Assembly (NCBI GenBank): GCA_002304785.1
Contig: DBMG01000086.1
Coordinates: forward strand, 2,676-19,929
DNA length: 17,254 nt
Source: Candidatus Accumulibacter sp. UBA704
GTDB lineage: Bacteria > Pseudomonadota > Gammaproteobacteria > Burkholderiales > Rhodocyclaceae
Reading direction: 5' to 3'
Part shown: piece after piece, positions 1 through 8,141 of the stretch
Layout: every line of letters starts with the position of its first letter
Numbering within the stretch: the stretch's first letter is position 1
Position numbers and translations under genes: made by a program
Notes under the pieces: model-generated
Database searches by the model: none
The model's input: only the letters and a program-made list of their open reading frames with translations
What the model was told of the DNA's origin: nothing

Positions 1-2003
<2,003 letters not shown>

Positions 2004-2009
2004 CAATGT

Positions 2010-2021
2010 CCGTTGCAACGG
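2010..2021. promoter_or_regulatory. 12-bp perfect palindrome in the ftsK leader
   Basis: CCGTTGCAACGG is an exact palindrome placed 6 nt upstream of the ftsK ATG and just downstream of the likely start of transcription. It could be an operator, or an RNA hairpin hiding the ribosome binding site (no good Shine-Dalgarno sequence is seen otherwise). A palindrome this short may also be chance. Confidence 0.35.
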
Positions 2022-2032
2022 GTCAAAAGGCG

Positions 2033-2038
2033 ATTATA
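2033..2038 (-). promoter_or_regulatory. Candidate -10 box of ftsK
   Basis: The minus strand reads GGC-TATAAT-CGCC, a perfect sigma-70 -10 hexamer, 29 nt upstream of the ftsK start codon. No good -35 hexamer is found 16-18 bp further upstream (TCCGGG or similar), so the promoter may need an activator or may be weak. The same GGC-TATAAT string recurs before the diguanylate cyclase gene. Confidence 0.5.
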
Positions 2039-2068
2039 GCCGGGGAGAGAGGTGTCCCGGAGATGCGC

Positions 2069-2743
2069 TCAGTCTTCGTTGAGGATGATGCGCCCGGACT
2101 CGACACGGATGAATCCGCGATGTTCGAGATCCTTCATCACGCGGCTGACCATCTCGCGCGATGCGCCAACCATCTTGGCCATGTCCAGCTTGGTGATCTT
2201 GCGCTTAACGACGCGGACGCCGTTTTCCTTTTCCGAACTGTCCAGCAACAACTTGGCGACACGTCCATATACATCCATCAGCGCCAGGCTTTCGATCTTG
2301 TGGTTGGCTTCGCGCAAGCGCAATACCAGGCTCTTCATGATGTTCAGGCAGAGATCGGTGTTTTCGGACAGCGCCCGCGTGAAATCAGCCTTGGAGATCA
2401 CCAGCAGGTCGCATGGTTCATTGGTCACCACGTCGGCCGAGCGCGGCGAATCGTCGATCAACCCCATTTCGCCAAAACACTCACCCGCCTCGAGCATCGA
2501 CAGAATCACTTCACGCCCCTCGGCATCGCGATTGAGCACCTTGGCGCTGCCACTGACGATGACAAAGAGTGCGTCCGTCTTGGCGCCCACGAAAACGATG
2601 GTCTTATGACGCGGCACCCGACGCAGAACCGCCATCCGGGCAATGTGGTCCAATTGCGTTTCCGGCAGTCCGGCAAACAACGGAATATTCTGCAGCAGCA
2701 AACGAACCGACTTCCCGGCAATCGAATCATGAACACTATGCAT
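2069..2743 (-). CDS. Crp/Fnr-family transcriptional regulator
   Basis: A 224-aa cyclic-nucleotide-binding-fold regulator with an N-terminal beta-roll (about residues 10-125), a dimer helix and a C-terminal winged helix-turn-helix. The ligand-pocket signature GECFGEMGLIDDSPRSADV retains the Glu and Arg-Ser pair that hold the cyclic nucleotide phosphate in Crp. The N-terminal cysteine cluster of Fnr is absent, so an oxygen-sensing Fe-S cluster is unlikely. The recognition helix contains SREMVSR, matching the R-E...R pattern that reads TGTGA-type half sites in Crp. The ATG at 2743 was chosen because GGGAGGG lies 6 nt upstream; a TTG at 2758 would overlap that ribosome binding site. It is divergent from trxB and precedes ftsK. 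The ligand (cAMP, c-di-GMP or none) cannot be decided from sequence. Confidence 0.93.
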   Translation of the reverse strand: MHSVHDSIAGKSVRLLLQNIPLFAGLPETQLDHIARMAVLRRVPRHKTIVFVGAKTDALFVIVSGSAKVLNRDAEGREVILSMLEAGECFGEMGLIDDSPRSADVVTNEPCDLLVISKADFTRALSENTDLCLNIMKSLVLRLREANHKIESLALMDVYGRVAKLLLDSSEKENGVRVVKRKITKLDMAKMVGASREMVSRVMKDLEHRGFIRVESGRIILNED

Positions 2744-2857
2744 GAATTTCCCTCCCAAGTTTCGAATCGTAGCGCATCTTATTTGTCGTTGCTTACAATC
2801 CGACTATGAGCACCGCCGCCATGCAAGTACATCAGAAAACACTAATTTATTTCTCGT

Positions 2858-2863
2858 TATAAT
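2858..2863 (+). promoter_or_regulatory. Candidate -10 box of trxB
   Basis: A perfect TATAAT lies 30 nt upstream of the trxB ATG in an AT-rich stretch (about 2830-2865) that stands out from the GC-rich surroundings. No clear -35 hexamer is visible at 17 bp (GAAAAC). The 150-bp gap 2744-2893 must also hold the promoter for the divergent Crp/Fnr gene, for which only a weak TAAGAT (minus strand, 2781-2776) is seen. Confidence 0.55.
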
Positions 2864-2893
2864 CACACGTCAACTTCAAGCAAAGGAACCAAC

Positions 2894-3850
2894 ATGTCGC
2901 AAACACGTCACTGCAAACTGCTTATTCTGGGGTCGGGACCGGCTGGCTATACCGCCGCCGTCTATGCCGCGCGCGCCAACCTCAAGCCCGTCCTGATCAC
3001 CGGCATGGCCCAGGGGGGGCAGTTGATGACGACCACCGAAGTCGACAACTGGCCCGCCGCTGCCGAAGGGATCCAGGGCCCGGAACTGATGCAGAAGTTC
3101 GAAGAACATGCCCGCCGCTTCGAGACCGAAATCATCTTCGACCACATCCACACGGCGAAACTGACCGAAAAACCCTTCACGCTGACCGGCGACACGGGCA
3201 CCTACACCTGCGACGCGCTGATCATCGCTACCGGCGCGTCGGCACAATACCTCGGCCTGCCTTCCGAAGAGGAGTTTTCGGGACGTGGCGTGTCGGCCTG
3301 CGCCACCTGCGACGGCTTCTTCTACAAGAACAAGCCGGTAGCCGTGATCGGCGGCGGCAACACGGCCGTCGAGGAAGCGCTTTATCTGGCCAACATCGCC
3401 AGCCACGTCACCCTGGTGCATCGCCGCGACAAGCTGCGCAGCGAGAAAATCCTGCAGGACCACCTGTTCGAGAAGGAAGAGGCCGGCAAGGTCACCATCA
3501 AGTGGGACTCCGCGCTGGACGAGGTGCTCGGCGACCAGACCGGCGTTACCGGCATCCGAGTGAAGAACGTCAAGACCGGCGCCAAGGAAGACATCCCCCT
3601 GCTCGGCGTATTCATCGCCATCGGACACAAGCCGAATACCGACCTGTTCATCGGTCAGCTGGAGATGGAGAACGGCTACCTCATCACCCAGGGCGGCCGC
3701 ACCGGAAATGCTACCGCGACGTCGATCCCGGGCGTATTTGCCGCCGGCGACGTGCAGGACCACATCTACCGCCAAGCCTGCACCTCGGCCGGAACAGGCT
3801 GCATGGCCGCGCTGGATGCGGAGAAATACCTGGACAGTCTGGAAAAATAG
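2894..3850 (+). CDS. trxB: Thioredoxin reductase (NADPH)
   Basis: This 318-aa flavoenzyme passes electrons from NADPH through FAD and a redox-active disulfide to thioredoxin in the cytoplasm. The length is that of the low-molecular-weight bacterial class. Seen in order are the FAD-binding GSGPAGYTAAVYAARA near the N-terminus, the redox pair CATC at residues 136-139, the NADPH-binding GGGNTAVEEALYLA after it, and the C-terminal FAD motif PGVFAAGDVQD. The ATG has AAAGGA (2882-2887) 6 nt upstream. It is divergent from the Crp/Fnr gene and followed by a structured spacer and the Smr gene on the same strand. Nothing is truncated or missing. Confidence 0.98.
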   Translation: MSQTRHCKLLILGSGPAGYTAAVYAARANLKPVLITGMAQGGQLMTTTEVDNWPAAAEGIQGPELMQKFEEHARRFETEIIFDHIHTAKLTEKPFTLTGDTGTYTCDALIIATGASAQYLGLPSEEEFSGRGVSACATCDGFFYKNKPVAVIGGGNTAVEEALYLANIASHVTLVHRRDKLRSEKILQDHLFEKEEAGKVTIKWDSALDEVLGDQTGVTGIRVKNVKTGAKEDIPLLGVFIAIGHKPNTDLFIGQLEMENGYLITQGGRTGNATATSIPGVFAAGDVQDHIYRQACTSAGTGCMAALDAEKYLDSLEK

Positions 3851-3853
3851 AAG

Positions 3854-3960
3854 CAATCGACCATGACGAACACGGCGGGCTCTGCGAGAAAGCAAGGGCA
3901 ACCGCGGCAACCCGAGCCCTCAGGTTTCGCCGCATCCGCCGTGTCACCGTGGTTCGATTG
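3854..3960. repeat. Large imperfect inverted repeat between trxB and smr
   Basis: The left arm (3854-3878) and right arm (3936-3960) are imperfect reverse complements. CAATCGA pairs at the outer ends, ACACGGCGG pairs at the inner ends, and a CCA block is shared between them. Inside, GGGCTC (3877-3882) pairs with GAGCCC (3914-3919). The element starts 3 nt after the trxB stop and fills most of the spacer before smr. There is no run of T after it and no obvious target-site duplication. It could be a structured RNA, a processing or attenuation element, or a remnant of a small palindromic mobile repeat. Confidence 0.6.
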
Positions 3961-3976
3961 ATCTTTGCATATTCCG

Positions 3977-4534
3977 ATGAGCAAGCGCCACCACCCCACG
4001 CCGGAGGAGATCGCCGCCTTTCATGCGGCGGTCGAAGGCGCCACGCCCCTGAAAAAGCCGGCACGGGTCGCCCATGAGCGCCCGAAACCGCCGCCGCGGC
4101 CCGTGCAGCGCGAAATCGATGAAGCGGCGGCCGTCGTCGAGTCGCTGCACGGTCCTTTCGAGATCGATGACCTGCTGGCCATCGGCGATGCCAGTTCCTT
4201 CCTGCGCGCGGGGCTGCCACGCAACGTTCTGCGCGATCTGCGCCGTGGCCGGTGGACAATCCAGAATCACACCGACCTGCACGGACTCAACCGGCACGAG
4301 GCGCACGAGGAAGTCTCGCGGTTCCTGGCCGAGTCGATGCAGACCGACAAAAGGTGCGTTCGCATCGTGCATGGTCGCGGACTCGGCTCGCCGGGACGCG
4401 AAGGCGTTCTGCGCCAATTCGTCAAGAGTTGGCTGTCCCGCAGCAAGGATGTCCTGGCGTTCTGCCACCCGCCGCCCAGCGACGGCGGCGAAGGCGCCCT
4501 GTGGATATTGCTGCGATCGAATCGCCGCCCCTGA
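3977..4534 (+). CDS. Smr-domain protein (SmrB-like predicted nuclease)
   Basis: A 185-aa protein with a basic, Pro-rich N-terminus and a C-terminal Smr domain (about residues 95-185). The domain motifs are TDLHGL, IVHGRGLGSPG and the terminal GGEGALWILLR. Family knowledge: stand-alone Smr proteins such as E. coli SmrB act as endonucleases, SmrB cutting mRNA at collided ribosomes. Assignment to that role here is inference from domain layout. The ATG at 3977 was chosen over a TTG four codons upstream; neither has a convincing ribosome binding site. This may mean translation depends on the structured spacer upstream. It probably shares trxB transcription. Confidence 0.9.
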   Translation: MSKRHHPTPEEIAAFHAAVEGATPLKKPARVAHERPKPPPRPVQREIDEAAAVVESLHGPFEIDDLLAIGDASSFLRAGLPRNVLRDLRRGRWTIQNHTDLHGLNRHEAHEEVSRFLAESMQTDKRCVRIVHGRGLGSPGREGVLRQFVKSWLSRSKDVLAFCHPPPSDGGEGALWILLRSNRRP

Positions 4535-4553
4535 CTGTCTCCCGACACAGGGG
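4528..4553 (+). terminator. Hairpin at the smr stop codon
   Basis: CCCCTG (4528-4533) pairs with CAGGGG (4548-4553), and TGTC (4536-4539) pairs with GACA (4544-4547), around a 4-nt loop with a 2-nt bulge. The stem includes the smr TGA. No T-tract follows, so it is at best an imperfect terminator or an mRNA 3'-end stabiliser. It also sits where the -35 region of the next gene would be. Confidence 0.4.
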
Positions 4554-4573
4554 AATTCGGGGAGGTCCGTGGC

Positions 4574-4579
4574 TATAAT
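4574..4579 (+). promoter_or_regulatory. Candidate -10 box of the diguanylate cyclase gene
   Basis: TATAAT in the context GTGGC-TATAAT-TC lies 37 nt upstream of the GTG start. A recognisable -35 hexamer is lacking (GGGAAT at 17 bp). It suggests the cyclase can be transcribed separately from trxB-smr. Confidence 0.5.
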
Positions 4580-4616
4580 TCAGTCGAACCCACACGCCGT
4601 TGGCGAGGAAGATGCC

Positions 4617-6770
4617 GTGACGATGACCGTGCCTTCGCTTCATCGTTTCCTCATGCGCTGCGTTCTCTTTCTGGCAGCGATCGGGGTGGCGTTCGGCACG
4701 CACGCCCAGCCATCGTCCACACCCCTGACGGCGGAAGAGCTTGCCTGGGTCGCAACCCATCGGGAAACGTCGTTCAAGGTCGGATTCGATCCCTTTGCCG
4801 GGATGGACAGCTTCGAATTCCGCGGAAAGAAGACCGGTTTTCTGCACGCCCTGGTGGACGACATGCGGGAACACCTGGGGCTTCGCCTCACGCTGGCCGA
4901 AACAAACAGCTGGGACGACGCCTATAGCCGCTTCGTCAACGGTGAAATCGATATCCTTTACGGCGCCAATCCGACCCCCGAGCGAGAACGGATCATGGCC
5001 TTTTCCCGCCCGGTGCTGCGTCTTCCATACGTGGTCCTCGCCCGCAAGGACTCGACGATCCAGACGCTGGGCGACCTCGACGGCCGCCGCATCGGTTTCA
5101 TCGCCAACGATTTCGTCAGCGGGCAACTGCCGGCCGAGTACCCGAACATCCGCTTCGAGAAGGCCGAATATCCGGATCAGAGGCAGGCGCTCAAGGACCT
5201 GGTATCGGGCGCCCTCGACGGCTTCATTACCTCGGGCGGAGGCATCGAGCGAGAGTACCTTTTCGACTTTCCCGGCCTGGCGGCGATTGCTCAAGTGCGG
5301 CGCATCACGTCGGAGATGACGCTGGCGGTGCTGCGCAAGGACGAGTTGCTCGGCCGCATCCTCGACAAGTACATCGAGCAGCGACGCGAATGGATCGGCG
5401 AAACCGCCCGCCGGACCGAGCAGATATACAACCGCAAGATACTGCGGCTGACCGACCGCGAACTCGACTGGCTGGACAAGAAGGGCGAAGCGGTAGTCGG
5501 TGTCGCCGAGGACTACCTGCCCTTCGATTACTATCAGGACGGCGAGTACAAGGGCATCGCCGGCGAGGCGCTGAAACGCGTTGCCAACCTCGTCGGCATG
5601 CGCGTCAAGGTCGTCAGCGGGCCATTTGCCGAGATCTACGACAAGGCAGTCGGCGGCATGATCGACATACTGAACATCGCCAAGACCGAAGACCGGTTGA
5701 GTCATTTCCTGTACCCGCGCGCCATCAGCACCGAACGGGACATCATCATCGGCCTCAAGAGCAGCGCACCGATGCTGGACGTCTATGGACTGGACGGTTA
5801 CCGCGTGGCGGTGATCGAAGGCTTCTGGCACGAGGAATACCTGCGCAAGAACCTCAAGACTCCGCGCATCGTGAAAACCGCCGACATCATGGAATCCCTG
5901 CGCCTGGTGCGCGAGGGCAAGGTCGACTACATGATCGAAAACCCGACGGTGGTCGAGTTCTACATCAACGGACTCGGCTACACCGACCTGGTCAAGCGCG
6001 GCAACACCTCCAAGGATTCTTTCGTCTATTTCGGCGTCAATCGCCGCCAGCCCGAACTGGCGGCGATCATCGACAAGGCGCTCACACTGGTTGATTTCGA
6101 GGAAGTGAAATACGCCGGAATCCAGAGCGTGCCGACGCTGCGCAACGAGGAAAGCCGCAAGCTCGGACTGATCATCAGCGGCCTGATGGTTGCGCTTGTG
6201 GCCATTCTGTCCGTGACCGTCTGGATCGTCTACTCGCTGGCGCAGCACAAGGCCAGGGCCCAGATCCTCAAGGAACGCGAAATCCTGCTATACACCGACC
6301 CCCTCACCGGATTTTTCAACCGCAACTACTACAGCCATCACGCCGATATACTGGAGCGCGGGCACTATCCGCAGGCCCTGCTGGCCGCCGACCTCAACAA
6401 CCTCAAACGCGTCAACGACACCAACGGGCACGCGGCAGGCGATGCCATGATCAAGCTATTTGCCGCGTGCATGCGCGAGCAGCTTCCTGAGGCGAAATTA
6501 TTCCGCTTGGGAGGCGACGAATTCCTGGCCGTCGTCGACGACATGACGGAAAAACAAATCGAGGAGGCCATCGCTCAGCTCGGGAAGCGCTGTTCCGAGG
6601 CCTCTCACGAAACTCCCGGCGGCAACGCCAGGATTTCGCCCTCCGCCGCCATGGGCTATGCCATTCGCTGCGGTGATCAGGACACTCTGGATGAAGCCAT
6701 GGCGGTTGCCGACGAGCGCATGTACAAAGCCAAGGCTCTCACCAAAAAACGGCGCACGGACGATGCGTGA
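4617..6770 (+). CDS. Membrane diguanylate cyclase with two periplasmic solute-binding domains
   Basis: A 717-aa protein predicted to make c-di-GMP from two GTP in response to periplasmic ligands. A signal peptide (residues 1-30, ending GTHA) precedes two tandem SBP_bac_3-type Venus-flytrap domains (about 45-270 and 294-505). Then come one membrane segment (about 517-541), a short linker and a GGDEF domain (about 561-710). The cyclase shows DPLTGFFNRN, DLNNLKRVNDTNGHAAGD and an intact GGDEF at 632-636. The inhibitory I-site RxxD is absent (LPEA at that place). The GTG at 4617 is preferred because GAGGAA lies 6 nt upstream; an ATG two codons later is possible. The reading frame extends further upstream through smr, but that part is out-of-frame coding shadow. 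The gene ends exactly against the stop of the next, convergent gene. The ligands are unknown. Confidence 0.94.
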   Translation: MTMTVPSLHRFLMRCVLFLAAIGVAFGTHAQPSSTPLTAEELAWVATHRETSFKVGFDPFAGMDSFEFRGKKTGFLHALVDDMREHLGLRLTLAETNSWDDAYSRFVNGEIDILYGANPTPERERIMAFSRPVLRLPYVVLARKDSTIQTLGDLDGRRIGFIANDFVSGQLPAEYPNIRFEKAEYPDQRQALKDLVSGALDGFITSGGGIEREYLFDFPGLAAIAQVRRITSEMTLAVLRKDELLGRILDKYIEQRREWIGETARRTEQIYNRKILRLTDRELDWLDKKGEAVVGVAEDYLPFDYYQDGEYKGIAGEALKRVANLVGMRVKVVSGPFAEIYDKAVGGMIDILNIAKTEDRLSHFLYPRAISTERDIIIGLKSSAPMLDVYGLDGYRVAVIEGFWHEEYLRKNLKTPRIVKTADIMESLRLVREGKVDYMIENPTVVEFYINGLGYTDLVKRGNTSKDSFVYFGVNRRQPELAAIIDKALTLVDFEEVKYAGIQSVPTLRNEESRKLGLIISGLMVALVAILSVTVWIVYSLAQHKARAQILKEREILLYTDPLTGFFNRNYYSHHADILERGHYPQALLAADLNNLKRVNDTNGHAAGDAMIKLFAACMREQLPEAKLFRLGGDEFLAVVDDMTEKQIEEAIAQLGKRCSEASHETPGGNARISPSAAMGYAIRCGDQDTLDEAMAVADERMYKAKALTKKRRTDDA

Positions 6771-7154
6771 CTACTTGATCAGGCCACGGGCCTTCATACG
6801 ATCACAGCCGTTCTGGCGCGGAACGGGCAGGGTCGTTCCCTGCTCCTTGGCACGCGCTTCCATCGTGGTCCGATGCTCGGCCTGAAGCGTCTTGCATTCA
6901 TCGTAACTCTTGGCCGATAGCATCTTCTCGCGGTGCGCTGCCTGTTCCTCGGGAGTCATCAGCTTCCATCCCGGCGTATTGTACTGGCTGAAGCGCATGC
7001 CCCGTCCCTTGCCGGGGCCGGGACCAGGTGCGGAACTCTGCACACCCGGCCCGCCGCCGGGCCCCGGTCCGGGCTGGGCCCACACGGGCGTTGCCAGCGC
7101 GGCCCCAAGCAGAGCAATCAAGGCGGCATTTTTCAGATTGACGGTCGTTTTCAT
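6771..7154 (-). CDS. Small secreted Pro/Gly-rich protein, function unknown
   Basis: A 127-aa protein with a clear signal peptide (cleavage likely after VWA at residue 26). A flexible PGPGPGGGPG / APGPGPGKGRG segment follows, then a charged helical part containing TPGWKLMTPEEQAAHREKM, YDECKTLQ and QNGCDRMKARG. The two cysteines of the mature protein could form a periplasmic disulfide. The ATG at 7154 has GAGGAG about 8 nt upstream; longer versions reach into the divergent regulatory region and are rejected. I do not know its function. The head-to-head position with an OmpR/EnvZ-type pair suggests that it is a target or accessory of that system, for example a periplasmic stress or metal-related protein, but this is inference only. 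Confidence 0.85.
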   Translation of the reverse strand: MKTTVNLKNAALIALLGAALATPVWAQPGPGPGGGPGVQSSAPGPGPGKGRGMRFSQYNTPGWKLMTPEEQAAHREKMLSAKSYDECKTLQAEHRTTMEARAKEQGTTLPVPRQNGCDRMKARGLIK

Positions 7155-7246
7155 GGCATTTCTCCTCGGTTTTCGTTGCTGTCCAGGACGTTCGGCAACC
7201 CGCTCGTCCATGGCTACAATTAAAGACCGAACTTGTAAGCAGCGTG

Positions 7247-7263
7247 TTGCCGGGAATTGCCGG
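7247..7263. repeat. TTGCCGG direct repeat with 10-bp period
   Basis: TTGCCGG occurs at 7247-7253 and again at 7257-7263, exactly one helical turn apart, in the region between the divergent secreted-protein gene and the response regulator gene. Tandem 10-bp-phased half sites are the usual layout for OmpR/PhoB-family dimers. It is a candidate site, alternative to the GTTACA pair. Confidence 0.4.
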
Positions 7264-7294
7264 ATTGCATCGCTGCGTTGCACGGGCGGACGGC

Positions 7295-7310
7295 GTTACA
7301 CTGGGTTACA
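7295..7310. promoter_or_regulatory. GTTACA direct repeat, candidate OmpR-family operator
   Basis: GTTACA occurs at 7295-7300 and 7305-7310, start to start 10 bp, in the context GCGTTACACTGGGTTACATG. This is the spacing expected for a head-to-tail dimer of an OmpR-type regulator. It lies about 30 bp upstream of a TATAAA (7341-7346), a plausible -10 for the response regulator gene. A related CTTACA is present in inverted orientation (minus strand, around 7232-7239). Autoregulation is inferred. Confidence 0.45.
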
Positions 7311-7385
7311 TGTCGGCCGCCACGCCCCGGATAAACGCGCTATAAAGCGGTTAACCCAACCAGCGCATCGTCGCGAAGAAACTTC

Positions 7386-8141
7386 ATGGAAAAGACCGAC
7401 TGCACGCCCGACCGCATCCTTATCGTAGACGACGATCTGGAAATCCGCCGCCTGCTCGTCGACTATCTGGCGCGCAACGGTTTCGAGGCCATCGCCGCGC
7501 GTGATGGCCGCGAGATGTGGCAGGCACTGGAGCGCCATGCCATCGACCTGATCGTGCTCGACCTGATGCTGCCCGACACCGATGGCCTGACGCTGTGCCG
7601 CGACTTGCGCGCCAAGCCGACCGCTTCCGGCAAGCCGAACCTGCCCGTAATCATGCTCACGGCACGCGGCGAAGAGACCGACCGCATCATCGGCATCGAA
7701 ATGGGCGCCGACGACTACCTCGTCAAGCCGTTCAACCCGCGCGAGTTGCTCGCCCGCATCAAGAGCATCCTGCGCCGCACCCGTGCCCTGCCCCCCAATC
7801 TCGCGCCCGAGGCTGCGCGCTTCCTGGCCTTTGCCGGCTGGACGCTGGACACCGCGGAGCGCCTGCTGACTGCGCCCGACGGGGTGGCCACGCCGCTATC
7901 CGGCGGCGAATACCGCCTATTGCGCATCCTGCTCGACCATCCCAACCGCGTCCTCACCCGCGACCAGTTAACCGAAATGATCCATGGCCGCGAAGCCGAC
8001 CCGTTCGACCGCGCCATCGATGTCCAGGTCAGCCGGTTGCGCCAGCGCCTGCGCGATGACAGCCGCGAACCGGCGTTGCTCAAGACCGTGCGCGGAGAGG
8101 GGTATGTCCTGGCCGCGGCGGTAGAAAGGCGGGATAAATGA
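7386..8141 (+). CDS. OmpR-family response regulator
   Basis: A 251-aa two-domain DNA-binding regulator. The receiver domain (about residues 10-125) has the acidic DDD near the N-terminus, the phospho-acceptor Asp59 in VLDLMLPDTDG, the Thr in MLTARGEE and the Lys in YLVKPFNPREL. The C-terminal winged helix (about 145-245) shows LSGGEYRLLRILLDHPNRVLTRDQL, VQVSRLRQRLR and TVRGEGYVL, as in OmpR. The ribosome binding site is modest (GAAGAAAC). The stop overlaps the kinase ATG (ATGA), indicating translational coupling. It is divergent from a small secreted protein gene and has phased direct repeats upstream. The kinase's Met-rich sensor loop makes a metal or envelope signal plausible but unproven. 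Confidence 0.96.
   Translation: MEKTDCTPDRILIVDDDLEIRRLLVDYLARNGFEAIAARDGREMWQALERHAIDLIVLDLMLPDTDGLTLCRDLRAKPTASGKPNLPVIMLTARGEETDRIIGIEMGADDYLVKPFNPRELLARIKSILRRTRALPPNLAPEAARFLAFAGWTLDTAERLLTAPDGVATPLSGGEYRLLRILLDHPNRVLTRDQLTEMIHGREADPFDRAIDVQVSRLRQRLRDDSREPALLKTVRGEGYVLAAAVERRDK

Noticed and set aside
2876..3910. 344-codon minus-strand frame opposite trxB
   Set aside because: It lies opposite a complete, motif-bearing thioredoxin reductase and contains no recognisable domain.
4074..4616. Upstream extension of the diguanylate cyclase frame through smr
   Set aside because: This stretch overlaps the Smr domain in another frame and shows no domain; the signal peptide and a good ribosome binding site place the start at 4617.
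4422..6248. Long antisense frame (about 600 codons) opposite the diguanylate cyclase
   Set aside because: It is composed of low-complexity, His/Asp/Val-rich residues typical of antisense shadows, while the plus strand has full domain evidence.
7155..7283. N-terminal extension of the small secreted protein
   Set aside because: It would bury the signal peptide inside the protein and run through the divergent promoter region; the ATG at 7154 has a good ribosome binding site.
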